From NCBI GenBank assembly GCA_961205875.1, contig OY540811.1, forward strand, positions 15,803,248-15,867,247: DNA of 64,000 nucleotides, in the 5' to 3' direction. Source of the stretch: Sialis fuliginosa (lineage: Eukaryota > Arthropoda > Insecta > Megaloptera > Sialidae). A program made the position numbers and the translations under genes. Each line of letters starts with the position of its first letter. The first letter of the stretch is position 1. The notes beneath the pieces were generated by a model. That model worked only from the letters and a program-made list of their open reading frames with translations. It ran no database searches and had not been told where the DNA came from. Shown in pieces: positions 1 to 11,326 of the stretch.

Positions 1-493
1 TCCTGATTTTTTTTCAGACTAACAACCGTATCTCAAATCCAGTGTACATTTTTAATTCATGTTTTTTGTTAAGTTAAACTAGAAATTAGCTGTAACCGTC
101 CGAGTACTAAGACAATTTCGCTATAATTATAGTTTGGTGAAATATGTATAGTTAATAATACTACCACATTTAGATTTTTTCTACAGAGTAAATCTATCAA
201 CTCTTTATACCTAACTAAAAAATGATTCTTTGACAACAAAAAACCATCTAATTACTTCAGAGGATTCTTTATAATTTTATAATTACATCCTAAAAATAAT
301 TATGTTTTTTTTTTTATAAATGGGTTCACATTTTTATTAAAGTAAAATAACATTTTTACTTTCAGGCTTGTGACGTGATTCTACACATTTATCTGTTTAT
401 TTTGGGAAGTTATATTTGATACATTATTACCATTTAGATTTAAATTATCTCAGAACTAATATTACATATATTTAAAATTATTATAATCATTAC
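1..493. other. Intron of the PLB1-like gene at the window edge
   Basis: AT-rich DNA downstream of coding exon 5 of the minus-strand PLB1-like gene. No exon with the expected C-terminal lipase motif and no repeat was recognised. Confidence 0.6.
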
Positions 494-802
494 CTCTTGC
501 ATTTCCTTTTTGACTAAAATGGAAACAGTCTGTAGACATAAATGTGAAATCGGTATCCTTATTTGGTTTCGAAGGAAATGTGATATTTTTTGTAAAAGTC
601 TGAAGGACTATTGTGAAATCATCAGTTTGGAATTCTGGCATATTTGCTACTTCTTCATCTACTTGTTGCCACCTTGTCATGATATCAAGCATAAGTTTCC
701 GTTTTGAACTGAACTGTGTCCCAAACAAACAGGGACACTCGAACAGGTGGGTAAGCTCACATAAGGGTGGTTTGTTGACAAGTGTGTATAAAATTTTCAA
801 GT
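494..802 (-). CDS. PLB1: PLB1-like coding exon 5 (catalytic Asp/His block)
   Basis: Encodes residues 270-372 plus one base: [21 protein letters not shown], and the [14 protein letters not shown] block with Asp361 and His364. The acceptor is TTCCAG|AC and the donor AGAG|GTAATG. At least one more coding exon, expected to carry the family's C-terminal LWNNM-like segment, lies outside the window; nothing like it was seen in 1-493. Confidence 0.92.
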
Positions 803-3800
803 CTGGAAATTAGATTATTATTATTATTATGAAAGAGAAAATGATTTACAATGATACCTCAAGGTATGTAAAGACAAGGTAGTCTCAATAGCTCCTAGAC
901 CAATCAGCGTATGCGCGGGAATTACGTTATCACAGGAATATATTTAAATGTTATAAATGTATAATTAGTACAGTAAAAATATAATTTTCGAACGCAATAA
1001 TTCCTTTATCAACGAAAATTGGTACATGGATAGTTTATTCGCGTAAAAACAGTTTTTCGTCCCTTTCACCTCCTGCAAAACTACCTTTGCACCCCTTGGT
1101 CGACTACACTCATCAAGGAGCTACTGAGACTACCTTGTCTACATATCTTGATGGTATCCCACAATTACAGCCATTATTTTTTATTGAGTTTATCCCATAT
1201 CATTTCAGTATATAACTAATTAAATAATCGAGGATAAAATGTTATTATTTTGAACTTTCAGTACTTTTAATTTTTATTATTTTTTAGTGTAAAACAAAGT
1301 GGCTAATCAATTTGCTCGGTATCACCTTAGCAAAGGCTATAAACTATTCAAACGGAAAGCGATACAAATTTTACAGAAAAATAAAGTTAAAAGATTATGT
1401 ACATTAGAATTGAAACAGTAATAATTGAGTCATTCTGAAACCAAATGGATTAATATCCCGATATATAATAATATTATATGTAAATATATAGATGAAACAG
1501 TTTATTTTTCACATGTCATAGTTTTATCTACTCATTAAATTGTACTTTATATAATAAATATTACATACGAATATTACATTTGTTCCTGTAAATACACGAC
1601 ACAAACAGTAGAGAAAATCTATGTTTCTAAGCAAATTGAAATTTTAACAATTTATTGGTAATTGGTAAATAAATGAAATATTATGTAATTTGTTATGTTT
1701 TCTAAAAAGTACTTCACTAACCAATTAAGGATCAATTAGAAAATTAAAGAGAAAGCGGGCTTAGCTGCTTTGACTTCTGAATGCTTTAGTGTTTAACATA
1801 TGAACAGTTGTTACTTAGGGGGCCCTAGATATGCTGCATATCGTCGTTTATCACGTGATAAATATCGTGTAAGTGGGATGAGGAAATTTTTACAGGTTGG
1901 TGAAAAAAAACTTAATATATTCCAATATTATTGGATGCGGTACACTTATCTTAAGAGACGAAATTGAACGTCTATATTGATCTGACATATGGGATGATTA
2001 AGACAACAGTGAATAAGCATTTAGATCGCCTTGGTGCAAAATATCAATTCAGTAAAGCGGCATTTACCATTTGATGTTACACGCTATTGCACTATCTAAA
2101 ACGATATCCATCAATGTATTTTAAAAATATTTTATAATAATCTTTTTCTGTATTTTATTATAACGAATGTATGAATTACTGCTTTTCCTACCATTAGTCA
2201 CCAGTTTTACGATTTGTCTGGAATATAAAGTAGCGTACAAAGGGATAATTTATCTACTACTATGTCCAAAAATGGTGGTGACTTTTTCATTTAAACTTCG
2301 CGAGGATTGTGAAATCATGTAATTATTTTGTTGGTTGGTAGTACTGTCTTTGACATCTGTGTCAAATTTTATGTCAATATAATCAATAGTTATTGAGATA
2401 CGCTTGTATATTTTATTTTAAAATCGTATGACTTCTGGATTTTCAGTAAACTCAAAAGACCGCTCCAGAGACACCGTTTTGAGTCCATTGAAGAGATTCA
2501 ACGTGAATCACTGTGCACTTTGAAGACGATCCCGATAAAGGTCTATTTTGACTACTTCGAAGATTGGAAAAACGTTGGTATAAGTGTATTGTGTCGGAAG
2601 TCGGTTGCTTTGAATGCGATGACATTTATTTGGAAGAATAAATAAAGATTTTTCATTTTATTAAAAAAGTCACCTTACTTTTTGGACACAGTAGTATTCT
2701 TTTAAAGTAAAAACAACATCCATGTATATTTTTTATTAATAAGAGGGCTAACGGCTAATAGCGTCATTGGATATCTAAGATATTGTTTTTAATCTGTATG
2801 GTAATTTCATTTAACAGCGAATTTATTATTGACAAATTCATATGGAAATTGAAATTTGTTTACTTTAATATTTATATAGTAAAAAGTCTGCATTAATTCA
2901 ATTTTTCTTTTAGTTTCATCACTTTCAAAAACAACAGCTCATATTATAACATTATTGTCTTACTTGGACTGAGAACAAAATTCACAATTGTTCTCGGTAA
3001 GTTATCCCTGAGCAAAGTAAACGTTTGTATCAGCTGTTTTCTTCTTCTTTCTGGAAAACTTTCTGGAAACTTGCTGTAACACATGTCGGCACAGAAGTCG
3101 TTTGATCCAATCATTAGACTGATCAGCTGTAATCAGATTAAGTGGTAGACCATTTAATTCGAACTCTTCAACATGAATGATCGGTTTTAAATGAGATTAC
3201 TTATGATTGAATGAATATTATTTTATAAAACCTTGGAAACTTATAATTGATTTACGGTTAAGATTTAGGTAAAACTTTTTAATTGTTGTTGGTATAGTTT
3301 ATGGATTTGATAGGTTTAAATTATTGATTCTATATGAATAGCTAGTAATCTCAAAGATAATTTATTGGGTTGCTCGAAAAGATCGTAAAAATTATCAAGA
3401 GATATTAATATATGATTATGAAGTGATATGAATTCTGAAAAATAACACTTCTGCGATTTGTTCAAAACAAAGTTTGCACATAATCGTTGAGTTTTGTTTA
3501 CTGACTATGAGCGTGATTCTACAAATGGCAAAAGATAAAGTTCCATATCTAATATTTCTTTATAGATACAGCAAAAATTGTTGTAATTTTGGATGAGAAA
3601 ATTACCCTATTGAATTTATAAATGATTTTTTGAATGTTTTTTTTTTTATTAATCACCTTCCAGTCGTTTTGTAAATCAACTCTTTTATCGTTATGTATCC
3701 GCTTGATTATTTGTTTCGTCATATGAACTAAATCCTTGGACATAGCACCTGCTTCAGCCATGTTAAACTGAGATTCCTTTTCCGCTGTAAATGAATCTGC

Positions 3801-6800
3801 CGTTGAATAACCGAATAGTTTTGGGTTAAACTCTTTCAGGATATTTGGTAGAGTTAGAAACTGTTTCCAATTTCCTTGCCCACCTTAAATGTAAAATAAA
3901 ATATTTTAATATTAAATTAAAATAATAATGTTTGTTGTTGTTATTTTATAAACATTTTAAAAGTTCTAAAAATTGTTTAATTATTGATATTTAAAAAAAA
4001 AACTTGTTTCAATATGTATGGTAATATGTAATAGCGAAATTATTATCATCTTATTCGAAGGAAAATTAAAATATGTCGACTTTAATATTTTCACATTACA
4101 AACAAGCATTAACTATTTTCATCGAATTGTTTGATAACTAGATATTGTATAGATTAGGCCTTTTAAAATTATAAATTAAACTGTCTTAAAAGTTAGAATT
4201 GTTTAAAGTAAAACTGTAGATGACATATTATATATACATATTTCTGAATATCGGTCTCTAAATCCCAAGGCAATAAGATAAGAGCTAAGGTACATATCGT
4301 TTTTTGTCATCCATAGTCCATAGGCAACTAATTTACAGTACAGTAAATCATATTGCATGTATACAAAATCTGCAAAGTTGCCAGTTCCACTAATAATTAC
4401 GGAACGTTTAATCGTATTAAGTATTATTATTATGTATTAACTTTCATCAATAAATAAGGATCCGTTTAATGGAATTAATAGGTAGAGTAGAATCGTTTAA
4501 ATATCAGTAATTAGATTTAACAAACGGAACAATTTTAAAGTTGAAAAACAAATGAGGGGAGAGAAGAGGAGGAGCTTATCTTAAAAAATGATCTTGTAGA
4601 TAGGGGATTTTTTTGAAAAATAATAATTTCGCGAGATAAGGAGTAAATTATTTTTTTAATAAAGTAAATAAATTTATTGGAGAAAGCTAAACAGGGTATA
4701 AATGTGAATTTGTTACAAAGTTACAGACAATGTGTGTATGGGAGTGGAGGGTGGGGGTTGTCTGTGATCATTTTTGTCACTGAACGTAGCCGAATATGCA
4801 TCTGATCAAACCTAGACCAGGATCAACTGAAATTTAGTGGTATATACTAGTTTTCACTAATCAACCAGTGATTTTGGCGTTATAAACAATGATCCATAGA
4901 TTAGTTCAGTGACGTTCCACTGATTTGTTCAGTGACTTTCTACTCATTTGTTTAGTCACTAATTCAGTTTTAGTGAGTGAGTAGTAGGTACATTCAATAA
5001 TAATAAACTTTTAATGTGTCATTTAAGTATTGTAATTTATACAGCTTGTATGCCATTTCCCATATTCAGTTTATTAGCAATAAAGATCACAGATAACACA
5101 CGTTACATACCCTTGTACTTCGTAACATATTCACATTTCACCCTGTATTCATATGTACATTATTCTAATAGTTTATTAAACTGTTCTCATTATCTTTATG
5201 CTTTACAATCTATCCTAGTAAACTCTCATATAACTGCTACTTAATTTAATGTAAACCTACAAACATTTAGATAGCAAAACCTACCGATGGTCCATGAGAT
5301 TCCTCTGTTTTCCACAATCACCTGCAGCAGATGGGTCGCTGCGGCTCCATTGCCTGCGGTCAGAGAGTCCCCTAGGGCGGCTATAATGTCGATGTCTCCA
5401 GGCCGCACTCTGTGTACACTAGTCGGACGTTCTGGTGACCGCAAAGGTAGTGAGTTGCTGTTGTTATTGATACACGGGAAGTCTGACACTTGCAGCGGTT
5501 GTAGTTTCTGTAATAACAATTAAACGTTTTAGATATTAAAGTGCACTAGAACATAATATTTTCAGGATTAATCGTATCTAACTAGACAAGAAAGAAAGAT
5601 AAGATAATACTTGCAAGAGTTTTTTTCAGTTTCGTATATGGGCTAGGATTCGATTTTGGCTTAAAAATTTATAGTGCCTATATTGACCTTACAGCGGTAA
5701 CATAATATCAAAAGACCGAAAACACTTTTCCATAACATTTGTGCATTGTATTTTGATTCAATAAGTATAACTTATCTAAATTAGAAATTGTAGGCCGAAA
5801 AGTTATCAATTTATATATTGCTTCCTCGCAATATCGAAGATACGAGAAGCTATGTGATCGTTTCAGATTGAGATAAAAAAAAGTTCTCCAATTTCAAAAT
5901 TTTAAATTTATTTATCCGTTTCACGTCAAGACAAACACTTTTCGTTCCGTGTCTGTCTGTCCGTCCGTCCGTCCGTCCGTCCGTCTGTCCCCTGAATCCT
6001 TGTCACACGCATAACTCATGAACCACTGAACCGATATTATTGAAACTTGGTCGGATCGTTGGGTTTGGTTTGAGGACGGTCCCATTTCAAAATCATCAAA
6101 ATCGTGTGTAAGGGGGAGGGGTGACACCCCAAAATATTTATTTTTTCAAGATATCTCAAGAACGACACATGTTACGAGAAAATTTTATAGAATATTTTTT
6201 GTAGAGAATTAAATTTCCTATAATATGGGTCTACTACGTTTGTTGTCAAATATTCCCTTACAAAGATATATCTCAATTTATTTTAAAAATTCGTGTTTTG
6301 TTTTTCTAAATTGATATTTGATTGGATATATTAAGTGTCATTTTGACGTTTTAAATGTCACTTTGGCGTTTTAAATGTCACTTTGACGTTTTAAATGTCA
6401 TTTTGACATTTGCATAAATTTAGATTTAGATTGAAATTGTCAAAAAATTAAAAATATATAAAAAAATATTCAGGTGCGTTTTAAGAAAAAATTCGAACTA
6501 AGATTTTTTAGTAAAATTTGTATAAAAATTAAATGGTTAACCAATGCCAGGCAATTTATCTGAACACAATCGGTTTTAGTGAATTTAGCACGAGGAAGCA
6601 CTGTGCATTTACTTGGCAGATGTTTTTTTATTATTACCAAGTACTAACTTTTACCCATGACATCATCCGTATGGAATTTAATTTTTTTTAATATAATCAA
6701 TTTTTCGGGATACAAAGTAGCTAAAGTCTTTACTATCTCCCTGTCAAATTTCATCAAGATCGGTTCAGCGGTTTAGCCGTGAAAAGTTAACAAACAGACA

Positions 6801-9800
6801 TACCGACAGAGTTATTTTCGCATTTATAATATTAGTACGGATATTGATTTGTAATTGTACTTATACATATGTGTAGGTAAATACGAGTAGTTAGACTATT
6901 AAAAATCGAACCTGTCAATCTTTGACGACCTAATAAACACCAAATAACGCATAAAAGAACTTACAATGTCGTTGCAAATTAAACTGTTGAAAGACCATTA
7001 TAAGGATTAATTACATTTTTATGTAGTGCAATTTTTTCACATGTTAAATCCTTGGTAGGTATATTGTATGCATTTATTTAAAACATTTTTTATAGATATT
7101 TTGCATTGAAATCGAAATAATTTATTATGTGTGCATACTGCATATCAGTATTTATTATAATATGATAAAAGCATTTATTTACGCTACATCCTGTATATTT
7201 TATAAATGTATACACGTAACAATTGCTTTCATAATCTTCAATAAAAACGCAGTTGTGATGGTAATTACAAATTAAATAAATATTATACCTATATAATATA
7301 ATTTAATACACTTTTTATCTAAACTCCCCTTTTAAAAGAATATCGTATTTTTAATACAATAGATGAGGGGCCGTAATTAGGATTTTCATTTTTCTGGATA
7401 ACATTATGTTAAAGTTAAAATGATATTAAATTGTATATATATTATTTTTTTCTGTTCATATAAAGTATGTATGCATATTAGTGATGTATTAACATTCGCG
7501 AATGCAAATGCGAATACAAATATTAATGTCTGACATTCGCTAATGCGAATGCGAATGCGAATATTGACCTTTTTTTTATTATAAATTTGATTTTTCTTAT
7601 TTTTTGGCTTTTAGGGAAGCATTAACGTCTACAAGCCACCTCAACATTTTTTTTGTAAATTTAATTAGTATTAATTTGATGTTTTTTTTGGGGGGGCGGG
7701 GCGGGGGAGCATGGTTCATATTATCCCTTCCATCCTAAAAAATTATTGCATTATTTAATTCGCTTTAATTTTATAAAATTGGGGAGTGAGTATTTAAAAA
7801 AAAACCTAATTCGATTAGTATCAAAATCAATAGGTCTGGAGTACTCACTATGACAAACATTTCTCCCAAAAGTAATTCAAATCGGTGAATTTTTACAGTA
7901 CTTATCGTGAACGAAAGAAAATTCTACCTCCAGACACACACGCACAGCCCCCAAGCGGAAATCAACTTTTATTTACGTTTTGAAGTTAGTACAATCAGAA
8001 TCTGCTAATTTCTCGTACACGAATTTTCGACTGTTCGTAAGTTCTTAAAAATAAATATAATAGATAAAATTTTTTTTTTATAATTACAAAAACAAGTAAT
8101 ATTCGCATAAATATTCGCACTTATTCCTGCGAATGCGAATATTCGTTACATTACTAAACATATATACATATATCTACACAGAACAAGCCAGTATTTGTAA
8201 TAACACTTCCATTAGCATAAAAAGGTGTATAATAAAATATATCGTATAATAAAATATGTCGTGTAATAAAAATTTGTTTATCAATAGGATGAAATAATAC
8301 GTTAGGTTACAGAAAAGTGAAATGTTTGTTATCATATTTAATTAACTATTTTTTCTTGTCTATTTTGAACCAATTAGTCTGATATTAGATTTCTGATGAG
8401 GACTTCATGTGAAATCGAAACATAAAGATCAAATAATTTTTTTAAATAATGAATAGATAAGATGTACAAATTTTGTTTAGGATGAATGAATAAGATAAAA
8501 TGTTTTAACACTATATTTCTTTGAAAAAATTAACACATAAAATAGTGTGTCATCGATAATAATAATCTATATACATATAATAACATGTCCTGACTGATTC
8601 ATCATCGCCCAGCCGAAACCCCTGGTCCTAGAAACGTGAAATTTTAAGGGTATCTTCCTTTTATGACGTAACCACCCACTAAGAAAGGATTTTTCGATAA
8701 TCAACCCCTAAGCGGGTAAAAAAGGGTGTAAAAGTTCGTATGAAAAAAATATTTTTTGGTCCTAGAAACGTGACATTTTCAGGGTGTCTTCCTTTTATGA
8801 CGTAACCACCCACTAAGAAAGGATTTTTCGATAATCAACCCCTAAGGGGGTAAAAGAGGGTGTAAAAGTTTGTATGGAAGAAATATTTTTTGGTCCTAGA
8901 AACGTGAAATTTTAAGGGTGTCTTCCTTTTATGACGTAACCACCCACTAAGAAAGGATTTTTTGATAATCAACCCTTAAGGGGGTAAAGAAGGTGTAAAA
9001 GTTTGTATGGGGAAAATATTTTTTGGTCAGATTTACTTGAAACTTAAATAAATACTCTTCAATACAAACAATGAAACACGTATTTCAAGCTTTTCTAAAA
9101 TTAACTCCTTAAGGGGGTGCAAGAGGGTGGATAAGTTTGTATAGGAAAAATATTTTTTGGTCAGATTTACTTGAAACTTAAAATATATACTCTTCAATAC
9201 AAACAATGAAACACGTGTTTCAGCTTTTTCCAAAATTAAACCCTTAAATGGGGTAAGAGGGTGTAAAAGTTTGTATGGGAAAAATATTTTTTGGTCGGAT
9301 TTACTTGAAATTTAAAATAAATACTCTTCAATACAAACAATCAAACACGTATTTCAAGCTTTTCCAAAATTAAATCCCTAAGTGGGTGCAAGGGGGTGGA
9401 TAAGTTTGTATAGGAAAAATATTTTTTGGTCAGATTTACTTGAAACTTAAAATAAATAATACTCTTCAATATAAACAATGAAACACGTATTTTAGCATTT
9501 TCCAAAATTAAACACTTAAAGGGGGTTGCAAGGGGGTGAAAAAGTTTGTATGAGAAAAACATTTTTTTTGTATTCACTCGAATGAAACTAGGCACAGATA
9601 CTTTTTTCGATGTAAAAACAAATAAAGGAAAAATTAAATATTTCAGCCCATGTCACGTATGGAGGGTTGTAATTAGTTTCGAAATCCACGCGAGCGAAGC
9701 CGCGGGTAGTAGCTAGTTATTGATATAGAAATACATATTTAGTGTATTTTTACTAATTATTACAAAAAGACTTTAAAACAGAGACTTATAAATAAAGATG

Positions 9801-11324
9801 ATATTTTGTCATTATAGTCACGTCAACGTCTCTTATCTCGATATCGTCTCCTTCGAGATTAAGGCAATTTGTCTCAGTCTCGAGACGAGACCGAGAACAA
9901 TCTCGTTTCAGAAAGCGGCTCTAATGTTTCACAAGATATCGTTAAAAAAAAGCTAATTTCGGTCTCGTGTGAATTTTTTATAATTTTTTTTTTCGATAAA
10001 TTTTTATGTAAAAAGAATTTTTGAAATATATATAACGAATCTTATATATTATACTTTAACTATGCATTTAAAGATTATTATTATTATCAAATAGATAATT
10101 TTTACTAATCATTGATAGAAAAATAAATTATATCCTCTCAGTCTAGTCTCGCCAATAATAATAATAATAATAATAATGCTTTATTCTATAATATAATATT
10201 TCAGATGGTCTTATCTCGATTTCGTCTTATTTAAATTGATGGCACTCTAATTTCGGTCTAGATCTCGTTTCGAGACCGAGACCAAGGAAATTATTGTCTT
10301 AGCGTGAATATTCCTAGTTAATATATGAGCCGGTTATTTTGAAAGTGGCCTAACTCCATTTTAAAATTTTTTTTTGTTGACTGTAGTAACGTGTATAATT
10401 AGAAGTAATCTATCATAAAAAAACAATTTGTGGTCAAATATATTCAAAGGAAAAAAAAATTTGAACACATTAATTTTCACACTTAATTAAAAGTTAAAAA
10501 CCTTATTTTGAAAGTGGCCTAACTCCACATCATTATTGATAATGTTGTTAATTTATCAGAATATGTAGCTGGAAAACTAAAGTTTTTTTATGCAAAATGT
10601 TTGGCACAAAAGTTTTAGGATTTGGCGGGGCAAACCCAATGAAGGTAACAATTTTGACCTTGAGTGGAGATTTTAAGGTCATATTGGGGTCAACAATTTT
10701 TTTTAAATAGAAACTTAGTAATTTTTTTGTAGATTTGTATTTTGCAAAAAAATAAAAATAACTGAATTATATAAATTTTTTAAGAGTTATAAAGAAATAA
10801 TATAAAATAAAGTGAGCGGTTTTTTTCAATTTGAAGTATTTTAAATAACAACAAATGGACTTGAGTTCTTTTAAATTTATAACAAATGTAATTGTTAATT
10901 TTGAAAGTGGCTTAACTCCATTTGTGATAAAAAAACACATATTATTCACTTAATAATTGGTGTTAATTGTAAATTTAACCCTCTTAGAAACACTTAAGCA
11001 ATGTGGCACATTGATATCTTACACGTATATTTTTAATTATAACGAAACGCAAACTATTTAATATCTCAGTTTAAACATAAATGGAGTTAGGCCACTTCCA
11101 AAATAAACAGCTCATATACTAATATTAACCTGAATTTGTTCTAATTTTCTGAGCCCATCTGCTCTCGTTGATCTACCAATAACACTCAAAGTGAATAATT
11201 TGAATTTTCGAAATGGTTCAATGAAATCATCAAGAAAACTTCTTTGGCTTTCCACTCGGGTAACTGTCGTTGCTACCAACAATAGAACGATAAATAACCG
11301 GGGCGTCCATCTGAGAGCTGCCAT
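494..11324 (-). CDS. PLB1: Secreted phospholipase B1-like GDSL/SGNH lipase (spliced, 3' incomplete)
   Basis: A GDSL-family phospholipase B, which removes acyl chains from phospholipids or lysophospholipids outside the cell. Coding exons are 11324-11130, 5507-5285, 3883-3657, 3126-2964 and 802-494, all with GT-AG borders and matching phases. Together they give 372 residues plus one base; the C-terminal part (likely a few tens of residues) lies left of the window. Residues 1-26 are a signal peptide (hydrophobic core [11 protein letters not shown]). Block I is GDSLTAG with nucleophile Ser113. Block II is the GGQGN region at 140-144. Block III is IGSNDFC with Asn224. Block V is [11 protein letters not shown] with Asp361 and His364. 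The conserved PLB1 phrases [21 protein letters not shown] and DCFHFS are present. It is a single-domain insect form, unlike the four-repeat mammalian PLB1. Every catalytic block is intact, so the gene looks functional. Confidence 0.93.
853..1158. mobile_element. MITE with long terminal inverted repeats (about 306 bp)
   Basis: The left end GACAAGGTAGTCTCAATAGC (872-891) and the right end GCTACTGAGACTACCTTGTC are inverted copies. Similarity extends outward to GATACC on the left and GGTATC on the right, giving arms of about 44 bp. The interior has no ORF. It lies in intron 4 of the PLB1-like gene. The superfamily is not recognised. Confidence 0.75.
2257..2694 (+). mobile_element. Internally deleted mariner-family transposon (438 bp)
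   Basis: Inverted ends CTACTATGTCCAAAAATGGT and, from the right, CTACTGTGTCCAAAAAGTAA are flanked by TA on both sides (2255-2256 and 2695-2696), the mariner target duplication. Only the C-terminus of the transposase remains, on the plus strand. It sits in intron 4 of the PLB1-like gene. Confidence 0.85.
2447..2641 (+). pseudogene. Mariner transposase C-terminal remnant, frameshifted
   Basis: The plus-strand reading [20 protein letters not shown] and YFEDWKN matches the mariner C-terminus. It then continues one frame over as [15 protein letters not shown] and DDIYLEE to a stop at 2639-2641. One frameshift near 2572-2580, plus loss of the N-terminal and catalytic parts, makes it non-functional. 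Confidence 0.82.
2964..3126 (-). CDS. PLB1: PLB1-like coding exon 4 (GxND block)
   Basis: Encodes residues 216-269: [17 protein letters not shown], then a basic [10 protein letters not shown] helix and [12 protein letters not shown]. Asn224 of GSND is the oxyanion-hole residue of SGNH hydrolases. The acceptor is ATTACAG|CTG and the donor CCAA|GTAAGA. Confidence 0.92.
3127..3656 (-). other. Intron 3 of the PLB1-like gene
   Basis: 530 bp of AT-rich intron. No repeat or other feature seen. Confidence 0.8.
3657..3883 (-). CDS. PLB1: PLB1-like coding exon 3
   Basis: Encodes residues 140-215: GGQGNW, then [16 protein letters not shown] and a helical stretch ending LQNDWK. The acceptor is TTTAAG|GT and the donor TGGAAG|GTGATT in phase 0. 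The NILKEFNP and DWK phrases are typical of phospholipase B1. Confidence 0.92.
3884..5284 (-). other. Intron 2 of the PLB1-like gene
   Basis: AT-rich intron. At 4830-4990 there is a stretch of CACTGA/AGTGACT words resembling a repeat near 63670-63785. No gene was seen. Confidence 0.6.
5285..5507 (-). CDS. PLB1: PLB1-like coding exon 2 (catalytic serine block)
   Basis: Encodes residues 66-139 plus one base, including [21 protein letters not shown] with the catalytic Ser113, and ending RGISWTI. The acceptor is ATTACAG|AAA in phase 0. The donor ATCG|GTAGGT is chosen over a donor 4 bp downstream because only it joins in frame to the GGQGNW of the next exon, as in the family. Confidence 0.92.
5905..6845 (+). 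mobile_element. Non-autonomous interspersed repeat with (GTCC)n tract
   Basis: It begins near a (GTCC)n/(TCCG)n microsatellite at about 5953-5990. It continues with CTGAATCCTTGTCACACG and ends with TTTCATCAAGATCGGTT, GACAGAGTTATTTTCGCATT and AATATTAGTACGG. The 3' tail recurs at 15690-15850, and the 5' part recurs inverted at 26935-27250. These phrases are common in lepidopteran introns. Exact ends and class are not determined. Confidence 0.6.
6333..6411. repeat. 20-bp tandem repeat, about four copies
   Basis: The unit TTTGACGTTTTAAATGTCAC is repeated about four times with few changes. It carries the half-palindromic words TGACGT and TGTCA. Confidence 0.85.
7479..8156. mobile_element. hAT-like TIR element with GCGAATGCGAATATT ends (about 678 bp)
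   Basis: The left end TAGTGATGTATTAACATTCG and the right end, read inverted, TAGTAATGTAACGAATATTC enclose reiterated GCGAAT words at both ends. No coding capacity. hAT assignment is by the look of the ends only; no clear 8-bp duplication was found. Confidence 0.5.
8393..8421 (+). ncRNA. Decayed hammerhead-ribozyme-like core
   Basis: CTGATGA, then a stem GACTTC-ATGT-GAAATC with one mismatch, then GAAAC. The downstream stem III/cleavage part is lost. Upstream context (AGTCTG...TTAG) is shared with the better copy at 37132-37195. Confidence 0.35.
8570..9715. mobile_element. Non-autonomous repeat element containing a 134-bp tandem array
   Basis: It starts near CTGACTGATTCATCATCGCC and ends GCGAGCGAAGCCGCGGGTAG. 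The body is the tandem array listed separately. The GC-rich tail matches the consensus ends of common lepidopteran non-autonomous elements. No ORF is supported. Confidence 0.65.
8624..9570. repeat. 134-bp tandem array of seven to eight units in two sub-types
   Basis: The marker TTTTTTGGTC recurs with GGT at 8624, 8758, 8892, 9025, 9159, 9293 and 9428, a spacing of 133-135 bp. The first three units start CCTAGAAACGTGA. The later ones start AGATTTACTTGAAA. Both share the second half, with AAGGGGGT and GTAAAAGTTTGTATGG. It looks like an array that switched unit type after unit three. Confidence 0.9.
9825..10310. repeat. GTCTC/GAGAC-rich repeat segment
   Basis: Both ends are packed with TCTCG, GAGAC and GTCTC words (for example CAGTCTCGAGACGAGACCGA near 9877). 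A (TAA)n microsatellite lies at 10153-10178. It looks like a decayed foldback element; its boundaries and class are uncertain. Confidence 0.4.
10321..11119. mobile_element. TIR element abutting PLB1-like exon 1 (about 800 bp)
   Basis: The left end TATATGAGCCGGTTATTTTG and the inverted right end TATATGAGCTGTTTATTTTG are followed by GAAGTGGCCTAACTCCATTT-like sequence. The phrase GTGGCCTAACTCCA also recurs inside at about 10512-10528 and 10905-10920. No ORF. It ends about 8 bp from the donor splice site of PLB1-like exon 1. Confidence 0.8.
11130..11324 (-). CDS. PLB1: PLB1-like coding exon 1 (start codon, signal peptide)
   Basis: Encodes residues 1-65, starting at the ATG at 11324-11322. A hydrophobic signal peptide is followed by a linker ending LRKLEQIQ. 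The donor is CAG|GTTAAT in phase 0. The upstream sequence TTTTAACAG|CT just before the ATG is a good acceptor, so a 5' UTR intron probably ends at 11327. A MITE terminal repeat ends only about 8 bp beyond the donor. Confidence 0.88.
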
Positions 11325-11326
11325 AG

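Larger units (their letters stand above)
803..2963 (-). other. Intron 4 of the PLB1-like gene
   Basis: Between coding exons 4 and 5. It holds a (TTA)n microsatellite at about 811-829, the MITE at 853-1158, a 16-bp perfect palindrome around CACGTG (1849-1864) and the mariner remnant at 2257-2694. Nothing else was recognised. Confidence 0.7.
5508..11129 (-). other. Intron 1 (coding) of the PLB1-like gene, repeat-filled
   Basis: A 5.6 kb intron made largely of transposon sequence: 5905-6845, 7479-8156, 8393-8421, 8570-9715, 9825-10310 and 10321-11119, annotated separately. The gaps between them are plain AT-rich DNA. Confidence 0.75.

Noticed and set aside
1985-2075. Short reading [18 protein letters not shown] resembling the mariner helix-turn-helix end
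   Set aside because: Too short, followed by a stop, and outside the TIRs of the mariner at 2257-2694; not strong enough to annotate.
5953-5990. CRISPR-like regular short repeats
   Set aside because: It is a simple (GTCC)n microsatellite in a eukaryotic repeat; no spacers.
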